Source: Micromonospora phytophila (lineage in GTDB: Bacteria > Actinomycetota > Actinomycetes > Mycobacteriales > Micromonosporaceae). Taken from it: a stretch of 64,000 nt of DNA. Position 1 is the first letter of the stretch, and each line of letters begins with the position of its first letter. The notes under the pieces are model-generated. The model was not told the DNA's origin and made no database searches. It saw only the letters and a program-made list of their open reading frames with translations. A program made the translations under genes and the position numbers. The stretch is taken from the NCBI RefSeq assembly GCF_023656545.1, contig NZ_JAMOKF010000005.1, positions 16,992 to 80,991 of the forward strand, read 5' to 3'. Below, one piece after another: positions 25,240 to 33,494 of the stretch.

Positions 25240-26514
25240 CTAGCCAGCCGCCGGTATCTCGGTGCCAGTCATCCGTGGCCGCAGGAGCGTCCGGACCTCG
25301 TCTACGAGCGGGGCAAGGTCGTCGGGCGCGTCGACGCTCACCACGACCGATGCGAGGAGGGCACCCGCGTAGTCGTCCGGTGGCACGAGCACGGTGTCGC
25401 CCACCCGGCGGTGCACCGCCACCGCTTCGATCCCGGCAAGTTCGTGCAGCGCCTCGAGCCGGGGGAACCCGCCGAACACGCCGGCTGCGGGCGCGACCAC
25501 CTTGACGACCGCCGCGTAGCGGCCGGTCGGGTCGCTGGCCGGTTCCGGCGCCGCGCCGGCCGCCAGGAGCAGCGCGTTGCGGTAGAAGTTCTCCCCCGTG
25601 ACCAGCGGCACGAGGTGCGAGGTGATGTGGCCCCCGCCGATCCGGGCGGCGATCTCAACGAGCCGGGCCATGCCCTCGTCCACCTTGCACTCAAGGTGGA
25701 AGCTGCAGTTGTCCAGGCCGAACGCTCGGACCACCTCGGCTGCCAGGTTTGTCACCGCACGCTGCTCGGCCCGCGACAGGGCGGTCGGTTGCCGATGCTC
25801 GATCTCCAGGAAGTTCGCCGGATCGGTGCGCTTGTCCGTGATGGCGACGACGCGGGTGGCGCCGAGGTGGACGAACCCCTCGACGCTGTGCTCGGTGCCA
25901 GGCAGGAACTCCTCATAGACGAGTTGCCCCGGCCCGTCGAGGAAGAGCGGGTGGGTCGCCGGCGAGGCGAACCCGAGCAGGCGGCCCATGACGCTCAGCG
26001 CCTGCTCGACCCGCGCGATCCTTTCCACCCCGGCGCTGCCGGCCCCGGAGGCCGGCTTCAGCACCCCGCCCGGCCCGAGCTCGGCGATCGCCGCGGCCAG
26101 GTCGTCGGGACCTTCGACGAGGCGGAACCGGGGCACACATGCCGGGTCGACCGCCGCCAGGGCCTGTCGGCCCAACCACTTGTTGCGAGTCAACGTGGCG
26201 GCTTGGACCGAGGGCGCCGGCAGGCCGAGTTCGGCGCAGATCGTGCTCACCGTGACGACGTCGGTGTCCGACCAGGTCATCACGCCCGTGGCACCCGTGG
26301 CGCGGGCAATCTCAAGGCCCTGCGCCACGGCGGCCGGTCCACCCGGTTCCTTCATGACGTGTACCTCCGCCACGAGACCCGCCGGTGCGGGGAAACCCGC
26401 TCGTGAGGTGACGAGAACGACCCGCAGGCCGAGGTCGCGGGCGGCACGCAGCGCCGGAAGGTACTCGCTCGGGTGGGCTCGAAGGTTGTAGTACAGCACG
26501 GTCGGCTGGGTCAT
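25240..26514 (-). CDS. ATP-grasp ligase (first of two in the cluster)
   Basis: The frame is open far upstream through the antisense of other frames; ATG 26514 (MTQPTVLYYN) begins the recognisable domain. A plausible 36-residue extension from an ATG at about 26625 (AVTLAETYAAIRS) has good codon use and cannot be excluded. 424 residues from 26514. ATP-binding strand GGVLKPASGAGSAGVERI, hinge QLVYEEFLPGTEHSVEGF, metal-binding LVEIAARIGGGHITSHLV. It is related in layout to the L-amino-acid ligase/dapdiamide-type ATP-grasp enzymes that act on free amino acids. It follows the MIO enzyme gene, so a beta-amino acid or unsaturated acid is an attractive substrate (inference). Confidence 0.87.
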   Translation of the reverse strand: MTQPTVLYYNLRAHPSEYLPALRAARDLGLRVVLVTSRAGFPAPAGLVAEVHVMKEPGGPAAVAQGLEIARATGATGVMTWSDTDVVTVSTICAELGLPAPSVQAATLTRNKWLGRQALAAVDPACVPRFRLVEGPDDLAAAIAELGPGGVLKPASGAGSAGVERIARVEQALSVMGRLLGFASPATHPLFLDGPGQLVYEEFLPGTEHSVEGFVHLGATRVVAITDKRTDPANFLEIEHRQPTALSRAEQRAVTNLAAEVVRAFGLDNCSFHLECKVDEGMARLVEIAARIGGGHITSHLVPLVTGENFYRNALLLAAGAAPEPASDPTGRYAAVVKVVAPAAGVFGGFPRLEALHELAGIEAVAVHRRVGDTVLVPPDDYAGALLASVVVSVDAPDDLAPLVDEVRTLLRPRMTGTEIPAAG

Positions 26515-26732
26515 GGCGCCATCCAGGTCGGTCGGGAGTGTGGTGAACGGGTCGCGCGGAGGAGCGGACCGGATCGCCGCGTACGTCTCCGCGAGGGTCA
26601 CGGCACGGACCCCGCTTCGAGACATCGTAGGAGGTGGATCGAGTGGTACCGGCTCTCCAACGGCTCGCGCGCCGGCCCGGCCGCCCACCCGCCCGGGCCG
26701 ACGGGCCGGTGGACGGCCGGAGCCGGACGCGG

Positions 26733-28319
26733 TCAGCCGTCCAGCGCGCCGATGCCCACCAGCCTGGCGGCCAGGTCCGCGCCCGCACCGGTGTAGTGGA
26801 AGTCGCGGCTCGCTCGCAGCAGCTCGTACACCGGCGCCTGCTCGCTGTGCGGCGACACCACCGCCGACAGGGCGTCGTACCATTCGCGGGCCGCCGGGCT
26901 GAGCCGATCCGGGCCGAGGATGGCCGACGCCTGGAGGCAGGCCGCACCCAGGACCCCCAGGATGGTCGCCACGTTCTCGGTGAGTCGCAGGCAACGACGC
27001 GCCGCGTTAAGCCCCATGCTCACCACGTCCTGGTTCTGACCGTTCGACGGCAGGCTCTTCACCGACGACGGCGTGGCCAGGTCGAGGTTCTCCGACGCGA
27101 CGCTCGTCGCCAGGTACTGCGCCCCCATCAGCCCGCAAGCCAGGCCGGAGTCGGACAAGGCCAGGAAGTCGGGCAACTCACCGTTGAGGGCGGGGTCGAC
27201 GAGCCGGTTGACCTGCCGTTCGGCGAGGACGCCGATCTCGGTGAGCGCGATGGCCAGATAGTCGGCCGCAGCGGCGACGTACTGGCCGTGGAAGTTGCCA
27301 CCGTGGAACGAGGCCTCGGCGTCCTCGAAGATCAGCGGGTTGTCGTTGCAGGAGTTGAGTTCCGTCTCGACGATGCCCTTCGCGAAAGCCAGCGTGTCGA
27401 CGACCGGGCCGAGAACCTGCGGTACGCAGCGGACTGAGTAGGCGCTCTGCAGGTACACGCCGGTGTCCACCACCGTGTCCACCGACTGCTGCTCGATGGC
27501 GGACATCAGCTCAACGTGCTCCCGGGTCAGCTGGCTGCCATCGAGCAGTCCACGCAGCTTCTCGGCGACAAGGATCTGCCCATGGTGGCCCTTCAGCTCG
27601 TGCCCACGGGCGTCGAAGGCACGGGTGGAACCGCGCAGGCACTGGGTCATCACGCTTGAGAGCAGGACCGCGGAATTGAGCAGCCGGTGGGCCCTGGCGA
27701 TCGTGATCGCGGCCGTACCGGACATCGCTGAGGTGCCGTTCACCAGCGCGATGCCCTCCTTGAAGCCGAGCTCGACGGGCGGGCGCCCGAGGGCGCGCAG
27801 GGCCTCGCCGGTCGGCACCACCCTGCCCTGCCGGAACACCTCGCCCTCCCCGATCACCGACAGCGCCATGTGGCTGAGGGGCGCCAGGTCGCCGCTCGCG
27901 CCCAGCGAGCCCTGCTCCGGGATGACCGGGTGGATCCCGCTATTGAGCAGTTCGATCAGCAGAGACAAGGTCTCCGTGCTGACGCCAGAGTGCCCCTTGG
28001 CCAACGAGTTGACCCGGGCCAGCATGATCGCCCGGATGACCGGTTCCTCCAGGCTCCGCCCGCCACCGGCCGCGTGCCCCCGCAGCAGATTCACCTGCAG
28101 TTCGGTCTTGAACTTCGCCGGCACGGCGACATGCGCCATCTCGCCGAAGCCGGTGTTGACCCCGTACATCGGCCGCTGCTCGCTACCCCACACCTGGACC
28201 TTCTCGTGCGCCAAGCGTACCGACTCCATGATCTTGTCCGGGATCGAGATCGTCTCGAACTCGTTGGCTACCCGGTTGACGGCTTCGATGGTGAGGCCGG
28301 TTCCCGTCACGTCGAGCAT
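26733..28319 (-). CDS. MIO-dependent aromatic amino acid ammonia-lyase / 2,3-aminomutase
   Basis: ATG 28319 with AGGAGG upstream; 528 residues, typical length. Ala141-Ser142-Gly143 in GSLGASGDLAPLSH cyclises to the MIO cofactor, and Tyr52 in MYGVNTGFG is the catalytic base. The C-terminal loop reads SNGQNQDVVSMG: the Gln-Asp pair is found in phenylalanine/tyrosine lyases and aminomutases such as SgcC4, whereas histidine lyases have Gln-Glu there. It should therefore use an aromatic (or unusual) amino acid, giving either a beta-amino acid or an alpha,beta-unsaturated acid; lyase versus mutase cannot be told by eye. Aminomutases of this kind are common in natural-product clusters. It lies in the centre of the minus-strand operon. 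Confidence 0.92.
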   Translation of the reverse strand: MLDVTGTGLTIEAVNRVANEFETISIPDKIMESVRLAHEKVQVWGSEQRPMYGVNTGFGEMAHVAVPAKFKTELQVNLLRGHAAGGGRSLEEPVIRAIMLARVNSLAKGHSGVSTETLSLLIELLNSGIHPVIPEQGSLGASGDLAPLSHMALSVIGEGEVFRQGRVVPTGEALRALGRPPVELGFKEGIALVNGTSAMSGTAAITIARAHRLLNSAVLLSSVMTQCLRGSTRAFDARGHELKGHHGQILVAEKLRGLLDGSQLTREHVELMSAIEQQSVDTVVDTGVYLQSAYSVRCVPQVLGPVVDTLAFAKGIVETELNSCNDNPLIFEDAEASFHGGNFHGQYVAAAADYLAIALTEIGVLAERQVNRLVDPALNGELPDFLALSDSGLACGLMGAQYLATSVASENLDLATPSSVKSLPSNGQNQDVVSMGLNAARRCLRLTENVATILGVLGAACLQASAILGPDRLSPAAREWYDALSAVVSPHSEQAPVYELLRASRDFHYTGAGADLAARLVGIGALDG

Positions 28320-28371
28320 GATGCCTCCTGATGCTGAGCGTTCCGCGCGGTCGAAGCTGAACAGTCGCTGG

Positions 28372-29511
28372 TCAGCAGTGATCGCGGTAACTGTCGTAGG
28401 GAATGCGGTGGTGGAGCTCCGGGGAGCCCAGCTCCGCCTGCAGTTCGTGCAGCTTCGTCGAGTTGTGTCCGCGTACCTCGGCGTCCGGCCAGTCCGTCAC
28501 TTGGAGCGGCAGACCCCAGCGCGCCTGCGGCACGGCGCCGCGCAGCAGCTTGGCCTGATATGAGGACGGACCGAGCCAGAGTTCCGTCCGCCCGAGGGCG
28601 TAGGCCCGCTCGATCGGGCGGTAGTAGACCAGCTCGAAATACTCGGCGGCGTTGCCCGCCTCGGCGTAGTCGAACCCGGCCGTGCGGACGCAGGACGACC
28701 GTCCGTGGTCCATCACCAGCGCGAAGCCCGCTACGCACCCGTCGCGTCCGCACGCCAGGACCGCGCTGACGTCGTCCAGCGCGTCCGCCTGGCGTTCCAT
28801 CATCACCGTGGCCGCGGCCAGGTCGAGCCCGCCCCCGTACTTCTTCGCGGTCTGCAGGCCGAGCCGGACCACGTCCGTGACGCAATCCCGGTAGCGCCGG
28901 GAGAAGACCTGGTATCCGGCCTGCGCGAAGCGCCGTCGGTCGGCGCGGACGGCAGAGCGACGCCGCTTCGGCAGGGCCGCGAGGTAGTCGCCGAAGTCCG
29001 TTCCGGGGAGCGAGATCAGGCACTCACTTTTGAGCGCCAGCGGGGTCGGGCCGCCGACGAGCGGTCGCAACAGGACCATGCTTTCGTCGTCGAGGTAGGG
29101 CCACCAGGCGACCGCCGTGACGCCCCGCAGCATCTCCTGCGCCGCGGCGACCAGCTCGCGGAAGGCGCTGACCCGCTGATCCCGGGTGAGGTCAGCCCGC
29201 ACCAGCAGGTTGTTGTTGTAGCCGTGCCGGTTGCCCAGGAGGACCTGCTCGGCGTCCGCCGCGCCGGCCGCCGGAAGCTGCCGGTGGAGCTGGTAGTTGC
29301 CGTGCGTCTCCCGGCTGACCCGGTACACGGGCAGGGCTGCGGCCAGGGTGCCTGAAAGGTCGTAGGCGAGCAGATGGGAGCTGCTGATCCCGGGTCGCTC
29401 CACCTCCTGGAAGCGGTGCCACGCATGGCTGTCGTAGAGCCGTCCCCCGAGGCGGTCCCAAGCCTCGACGGAAACCTCGCGCACCGACCCGACCTGGCGT
29501 ACGTCGAACAA
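28372..29511 (-). CDS. FemAB/GNAT-like (CelD-type) acyl- or aminoacyl-transferase
   Basis: Start is TTG 29511 (FDVRQVGSV), 14 bp after the upstream stop. 379 residues. The C-terminal half has the GNAT/Fem fold features: LISLPGTDFGDYLAALPKRRRSAVRADRR (basic helix), GFALVMDHG, and ELVYYRPIERAYALGRTELWLGPSSYQAKLLRG. This matches the peptidogalycan-biosynthesis/recognition (PF04339-like) and CelD families. Related Fem-type enzymes in other pathways move amino acids from aminoacyl-tRNA onto small molecules (for example in pacidamycin), so an amide-forming step is a reasonable inference. Acyl-CoA use is equally possible. Overlap-free tight spacing places it in the operon. Confidence 0.75.
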   Translation of the reverse strand: MFDVRQVGSVREVSVEAWDRLGGRLYDSHAWHRFQEVERPGISSSHLLAYDLSGTLAAALPVYRVSRETHGNYQLHRQLPAAGAADAEQVLLGNRHGYNNNLLVRADLTRDQRVSAFRELVAAAQEMLRGVTAVAWWPYLDDESMVLLRPLVGGPTPLALKSECLISLPGTDFGDYLAALPKRRRSAVRADRRRFAQAGYQVFSRRYRDCVTDVVRLGLQTAKKYGGGLDLAAATVMMERQADALDDVSAVLACGRDGCVAGFALVMDHGRSSCVRTAGFDYAEAGNAAEYFELVYYRPIERAYALGRTELWLGPSSYQAKLLRGAVPQARWGLPLQVTDWPDAEVRGHNSTKLHELQAELGSPELHHRIPYDSYRDHC

Positions 29512-29525
29512 CTGGCCACCGCCCC

Positions 29526-30923
29526 TCAGATGATCTTTCCGGGATTGAGGATCCCGAGGGGGTCGAGGGCCAGCTTGACCGCCGCCATCACGTCCACGCC
29601 CGCGCCGTGCTCCAGGCGCATCAGCGAGCGCTTGCCCTGGCCGATGCCATGTTCCCCGGAACAGGTGCCGCCCACCTCGATGGCACGGGTAGCGAGCGTC
29701 CGGGCGAACGCGGTCGCCCGCTGGCGGGAGAGGTCGTCGTCGGGGTCGACCATCACCAGCATGTGGAAGTTGCCGTCACCGACGTGCCCGCACAGGGGTG
29801 CGTCGAGACCGGCTCGTTCGGCCTCGGCGACGGCAAACTCGATGCAGCCAGCCAGCGCGGTCAGCGGGACGCACACGTCCGTCGGCAACCCGGTCCGACC
29901 GGGAAACAGGGCGTGCGTCGCCCACCAGAGGTCGTGGCGGCTACGCCACAGCCGCCGTCCGTCGTCGGCGTCCTCGGCCAGCTCCACCCCCGCGGCGCGG
30001 TGGTCGGCGAGGATGGCGCCGAGCACCGGCAACTCGGCGGCGACCCGGGGCGCGCTGCCGCTGAGCTCGAAGAAGAGATGCGGGGTATCCGGCAGGTCGA
30101 GGCCGGAGTACTGATTGGTCGCCCGGATCGAGGTGGGGTCCAGCAGTTCGACCCGGGACAGGAACAGGCCCGCCCGGCGCGCGGCGATCATCGCCGCGAC
30201 GGCGTCGCCGACCGAGGCGAAGCGCGCCGAACCGGTCTGCACCCGCTCCGCAATCGGCTGCACGCGCAGGGTCAGCTCCACGAAGACGCCGAGCGTGCCT
30301 TCGGAGCCGACGAACAACCGGAGCAGGTCGTAGCCGCTGGCGGACTTCGCCGCTCGGCTACCCACCCGGATCTGTTCGCCGGAGGCCAGGACCACCTCCG
30401 CGGCGATCACGTTGTCCCGCATGGTGCCGTACCCGACCGCCCGGGTCCCGCTGGCCCGGGTTCCCGCCATGCCGCCGAGGGTCGCGTTCGCGCCCGGGTC
30501 CACCGGGAAGAACAGGCCTTGGGCCCGGAGCGCGTCGTTGAGGTCCTCGCGCCGCACGCCCGGCTGCACCGTGACGGTGAGGTCATCCCGCGAGACGTTC
30601 AGGACCGCGTTCATCCGCGACAGGTCCAGGCAGACCCCCCCGAACGGGGCGTTGGTCTGCCCTTCGAGGGACGTCCCGCCGCCGTACGGGAGCAGCGGCA
30701 CCTGGTGCCGGCTGGCGATCCGGACCGCCTCGCGGACGTCCGCCGCGCTCTCGGCGTACAGCACCGCCTGTGGGGCCTGCGGGCGCAGCCACCCCTGCGC
30801 TGCGACGTGACCCACGACCACGTCCGGATCGGTGCAGAAGCGGTCAGCGAAGTGGGCCGTTAGGGCGGGCCCGGCCTCGCCGAGGTCGTTGCGGACGGTG
30901 GGGGAAGGCAGAGCGGAAGTCAT
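29526..30923 (-). CDS. FAD-linked oxidase of the D-lactate/glycolate dehydrogenase (GlcD) type
   Basis: ATG 30923 overlaps the TauD stop (ATGA), so translation is coupled. 465 residues. N-terminal PCMH-type FAD domain: LLPYGGGTSLEGQ and VDPGANATLGGMAGTRASGTRAVGYG, where the pyrophosphate loop lies. C-terminal cap: the FAD-oxidase-C motifs CGHVGDGNFHMLV (metal-binding His/Asp) and CSGEHGIGQGKR, which in D-2-hydroxyacid dehydrogenases bind the substrate carboxylate and metal. The expected reaction is oxidation of a D-2-hydroxy acid to a 2-oxo acid. It is probably the step following hydroxylation by the upstream dioxygenase, but the substrate is unknown. Confidence 0.88.
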   Translation of the reverse strand: MTSALPSPTVRNDLGEAGPALTAHFADRFCTDPDVVVGHVAAQGWLRPQAPQAVLYAESAADVREAVRIASRHQVPLLPYGGGTSLEGQTNAPFGGVCLDLSRMNAVLNVSRDDLTVTVQPGVRREDLNDALRAQGLFFPVDPGANATLGGMAGTRASGTRAVGYGTMRDNVIAAEVVLASGEQIRVGSRAAKSASGYDLLRLFVGSEGTLGVFVELTLRVQPIAERVQTGSARFASVGDAVAAMIAARRAGLFLSRVELLDPTSIRATNQYSGLDLPDTPHLFFELSGSAPRVAAELPVLGAILADHRAAGVELAEDADDGRRLWRSRHDLWWATHALFPGRTGLPTDVCVPLTALAGCIEFAVAEAERAGLDAPLCGHVGDGNFHMLVMVDPDDDLSRQRATAFARTLATRAIEVGGTCSGEHGIGQGKRSLMRLEHGAGVDVMAAVKLALDPLGILNPGKII

Positions 30924-31966
30924 GCCACGGTCCACCCTGGCTCGTCGGCGAGCGCCACGAGAATCCGTCGTGGCCCTTCGAACGAAGATCTGCCGTGCGC
31001 CGTCAGAATGTTGTCGATGAGCAGAAGGTCGCCCTTCTCGAGCCTGACCCCCACCTCGAGGGTGGCGAGGCTCCGCGCGATGGCCACCGCCTGCTCGGGC
31101 GGTACCGGCGCGCCGTCGCCGAAGAGGACGTTGTCCAGCGACTCGGGCCGGGTCGCCAGCGCCTCGCGCAGCTCCTTCTCGTCCTGCGTACGCCCGTCGC
31201 GCGCGGCCCACTCGATCATGCAGGCGGGCGCGAAGAAGTGCGCCTGATTGTGCCAGACCAACCGGTCGGTCACCGGATGCCGACGAACCGCCGGCATCCG
31301 CTCCTGGGTGAGCTGGAGCCAGTCATCGTCCAGCCAGGTCGCGTGCCAGCCGCGTCGTCGGGAGATGTCGTCTACCTGGCGGGAGTCGTCGGTGTCGAAA
31401 ACTTCCTGCCAGGTCTTCTGGATCCCCGCCTTGCTGACCATCGAGCTGCGGGACGGCAAGGACCGGCGAAGTCGGAGGCCACGGCGTTCGAACTCGTCGC
31501 GGCAGTCACGGGGAATCGACTCCAGCGCGGCGGCCATGTCACCGAGCAGGGACAGCCCGCCGCGGGTCGCGGGGGTGAGGCACAGGAACGCCACCCGGTG
31601 CGGCCCGTTGCTCGTGTACGCCATCTCCTGGTGCAACGGAATCGACCAGGCCGGCGGCGTCTCGGTCGCCGTCATGATCCGCCCGTGCAGCCGGGTACGG
31701 GGCGAGGTGCCACCCACGTAGTCGCGCAGTTGGGGGAAGGCAGCGGCGATGACCGACTCGTACTTCTCGGCCGCCGTGACCCGGGGAAACCCCCGGATCA
31801 AAAGGGCGCCGGACCGGTGCAGCGCGTCGGCGATCTCGGCCCGGTGGCGTTGCATCCAGGCCGCGACCGTCCGGGGTTCGGCATGGACGCCGTCGAGGGA
31901 CCACACGGTAGGCGCTCCCGGACGGGCGGGCGCCGTCCTGCTGGTGACGACAACATCACGAGACAT
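30920..31966 (-). CDS. TauD/TfdA family Fe/2-oxoglutarate dioxygenase (SyrP-like)
   Basis: ATG 31966 with GGAG upstream; 348 residues. The facial triad is His112-x-Glu114 in LHQEMAY and His324 in LTAHGRSSF, followed by the 2-oxoglutarate Arg in GPRRILVAL. HxE in place of HxD is characteristic of SyrP-like amino acid beta-hydroxylases rather than taurine dioxygenase. TRGGLSLLGDM is the other conserved segment. In natural-product pathways such enzymes hydroxylate an amino acid side chain, commonly Asp or Glu, free or carrier-bound. It lies 35 bp downstream of the FAD amine oxidase gene and overlaps the FAD-linked oxidase gene, so the pair may hydroxylate and then oxidise the same carbon. Confidence 0.88.
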   Translation of the reverse strand: MSRDVVVTSRTAPARPGAPTVWSLDGVHAEPRTVAAWMQRHRAEIADALHRSGALLIRGFPRVTAAEKYESVIAAAFPQLRDYVGGTSPRTRLHGRIMTATETPPAWSIPLHQEMAYTSNGPHRVAFLCLTPATRGGLSLLGDMAAALESIPRDCRDEFERRGLRLRRSLPSRSSMVSKAGIQKTWQEVFDTDDSRQVDDISRRRGWHATWLDDDWLQLTQERMPAVRRHPVTDRLVWHNQAHFFAPACMIEWAARDGRTQDEKELREALATRPESLDNVLFGDGAPVPPEQAVAIARSLATLEVGVRLEKGDLLLIDNILTAHGRSSFEGPRRILVALADEPGWTVA

Positions 31967-32001
31967 GGTGCTCCAAACTTGACTGCGGACGATCAGACGA
32001 C

Positions 32002-33069
32002 TCATGCGTGGACGAGCAACGACTGCGCCGCCCGTTCGGCCAGGGCCGGGGATAGCCGCACACCGGCGCCAGACCCGCCGACGATCGCCACTAGGCCGGG
32101 CGACAGTTCCCGCACGGCGGGTTCGTTGCCGGTGCGGTAGAGGTCGTAGCCGGCGACGCCGTCGATGCCGGCCACCGGCAGGTCGGGCCACACCGGTCGG
32201 GCCCGGGCGAGCCCCTCCGCCAGGTCCGCGTCGTCGAAAAGCGGCGACGTCCCGGGGTGCTCCGGCGCGTACCGGCTCCGATGGAAGTTGACGTGGCACA
32301 CCGCGGGGTCCGGCGAGGGGATGATGGAGACGGACGCGCCGGCCCAGACGATGCTCGGCGCGCCGGCGACGGGTCGCGGGAGTCTCACCCGGAGGCTCGA
32401 AATACGCTTGATCCGTCCCTCCGCCGGGTCGATCCGCCCGGATGCGCCGACGACCTCCGGAGACGGGAACGCGCCCACGCACAACGCCACCGCCCGGCCA
32501 CGCGCCAGGACCGTCCCGCCGGACTCGACGACCCAGCGGTCGCCGTGGCGTCGGATCAGGTCGACCGGGGTGTGCTCGCGCACGGCGATGCGGTCGGCGG
32601 CACGCACCTGGTCCCGCACGAAAGCTGCCGTGTCGAAGACGAAGCTGTGCTGCCGGCCGTCCAGCACCAGCCATTCCGCGTCGGGGACGATCTCACCGTA
32701 CGCCTGCGCGGCGAACTCGCGTCGTTCGGCCGCAGCGGGCTCGAGCGGGGGCACCGACAGCATCCGGCTGAACTCGTCGAGGTCCCGCCGGCGGACCAGA
32801 TAGAGCGTTTCGTGCTCGGTGAGGTAGGCGCGCAGCGTCGACTCGCTTCGGAACAGCAGATCGCTACGCGTCACCAGCCGACGCAGCGCACCGGTACGCG
32901 CCGCGGGGATGCCGGCGTTCAGCGAGACGCCGCTGGCGCCGGCGAGCAGCGGGCCACGGTCGACGACCAGCACCGTGGCGCCGGGCACCTGCCGCGCGTA
33001 GGTGGCGGCGAGCAGGCAACCGAGCGCTCCGCCACCAACGAGCACAAGGTCGGCGTCGTGCTCGGTCAT
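32002..33069 (-). CDS. FAD-dependent amine oxidase (D-amino-acid-oxidase fold), hydrazine-releasing candidate
   Basis: ATG 33069 overlaps the cupin stop (ATGA). 355 residues. The dinucleotide-binding loop is VLVGGGALGCLLAATYA, followed by VLVVDRG; the C-terminal VAIVGGSGAGVRLSPALA completes the FAD site. This is the DAO superfamily. In the s56-p1 and triacsin pathways a homologous flavoprotein (Spb39, Tri27) oxidatively cleaves the lysine-derived hydrazine conjugate to release hydrazinoacetic acid. The gene order here (MetRS-like, N-hydroxylase, cupin, this oxidase) makes the same job likely. The sequence does not by itself prove which C-N bond is cut. Confidence 0.85.
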   Translation of the reverse strand: MTEHDADLVLVGGGALGCLLAATYARQVPGATVLVVDRGPLLAGASGVSLNAGIPAARTGALRRLVTRSDLLFRSESTLRAYLTEHETLYLVRRRDLDEFSRMLSVPPLEPAAAERREFAAQAYGEIVPDAEWLVLDGRQHSFVFDTAAFVRDQVRAADRIAVREHTPVDLIRRHGDRWVVESGGTVLARGRAVALCVGAFPSPEVVGASGRIDPAEGRIKRISSLRVRLPRPVAGAPSIVWAGASVSIIPSPDPAVCHVNFHRSRYAPEHPGTSPLFDDADLAEGLARARPVWPDLPVAGIDGVAGYDLYRTGNEPAVRELSPGLVAIVGGSGAGVRLSPALAERAAQSLLVHA

Positions 33070-33494
33070 GACCACGCGAGCGAGAAGGTCACCAACGGTT
33101 CGTCGCCAGTGCACCAGACCTGGTGGGTGGCTCGCGACGGGATGACGACCACCTGGCCCGGCGCGAGGTCGCGGCGCTCACCGTTGAGCTCCAACCTTCC
33201 CCGGCCGCTGGAGATGAACCACAGCTCGACCGCGTCGTGCTGGTCGAACGGACTGCTCGCCCCTGGCTTCAGTTCGTCCCAGAACGCTTCCAGGCTGGCC
33301 GGCGCTCCGGCCAGTACGGCGGTCGGAGGCAGGACGTAACTCCCGCCCCGGGCGTCCGGGCTCTGGTGCTCCATCCGGAAGGACAGGCGTACGCTGCCGT
33401 CGGTGTCGGTCAGCCCGGGCGGCAGGGCGGTCTCCCCGATGGCCAGTTGATCGGCGCTGGTCATCTCCGTGTATCCCCCGTTCATCATGATCAT
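33066..33494 (-). CDS. Stand-alone cupin, predicted N-N bond-forming half of a split hydrazine synthetase
   Basis: ATG 33494 overlaps the N-hydroxylase stop (ATGA). 142 residues, a single cupin domain at about 65-140. Motif 1 is FDQHDAVELWFISSGRG, i.e. D-x-H-x3-E rather than the canonical H-x-H-x3-E; motif 2 is PGQVVVIPSRATHQVW with its His. A His/Glu/His-type set for one metal (zinc in the characterised fusions) is thus retained. In Spb40, Tri28 and PyrN this domain is fused N-terminal to the MetRS-like domain and rearranges the ester of an amino acid with N6-hydroxylysine to an N-N bond. Here it is a separate gene, with the N-hydroxylase gene between it and the MetRS-like gene. Confidence 0.82.
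   Translation of the reverse strand: MIMMNGGYTEMTSADQLAIGETALPPGLTDTDGSVRLSFRMEHQSPDARGGSYVLPPTAVLAGAPASLEAFWDELKPGASSPFDQHDAVELWFISSGRGRLELNGERRDLAPGQVVVIPSRATHQVWCTGDEPLVTFSLAWS

Noticed and set aside
26733..28319. Histidine ammonia-lyase (hutH)
   Set aside because: The Gln-Asp pair in SNGQNQDVVSMG replaces the Gln-Glu of histidine lyases, no hut genes are nearby and the gene lies in a biosynthetic operon.
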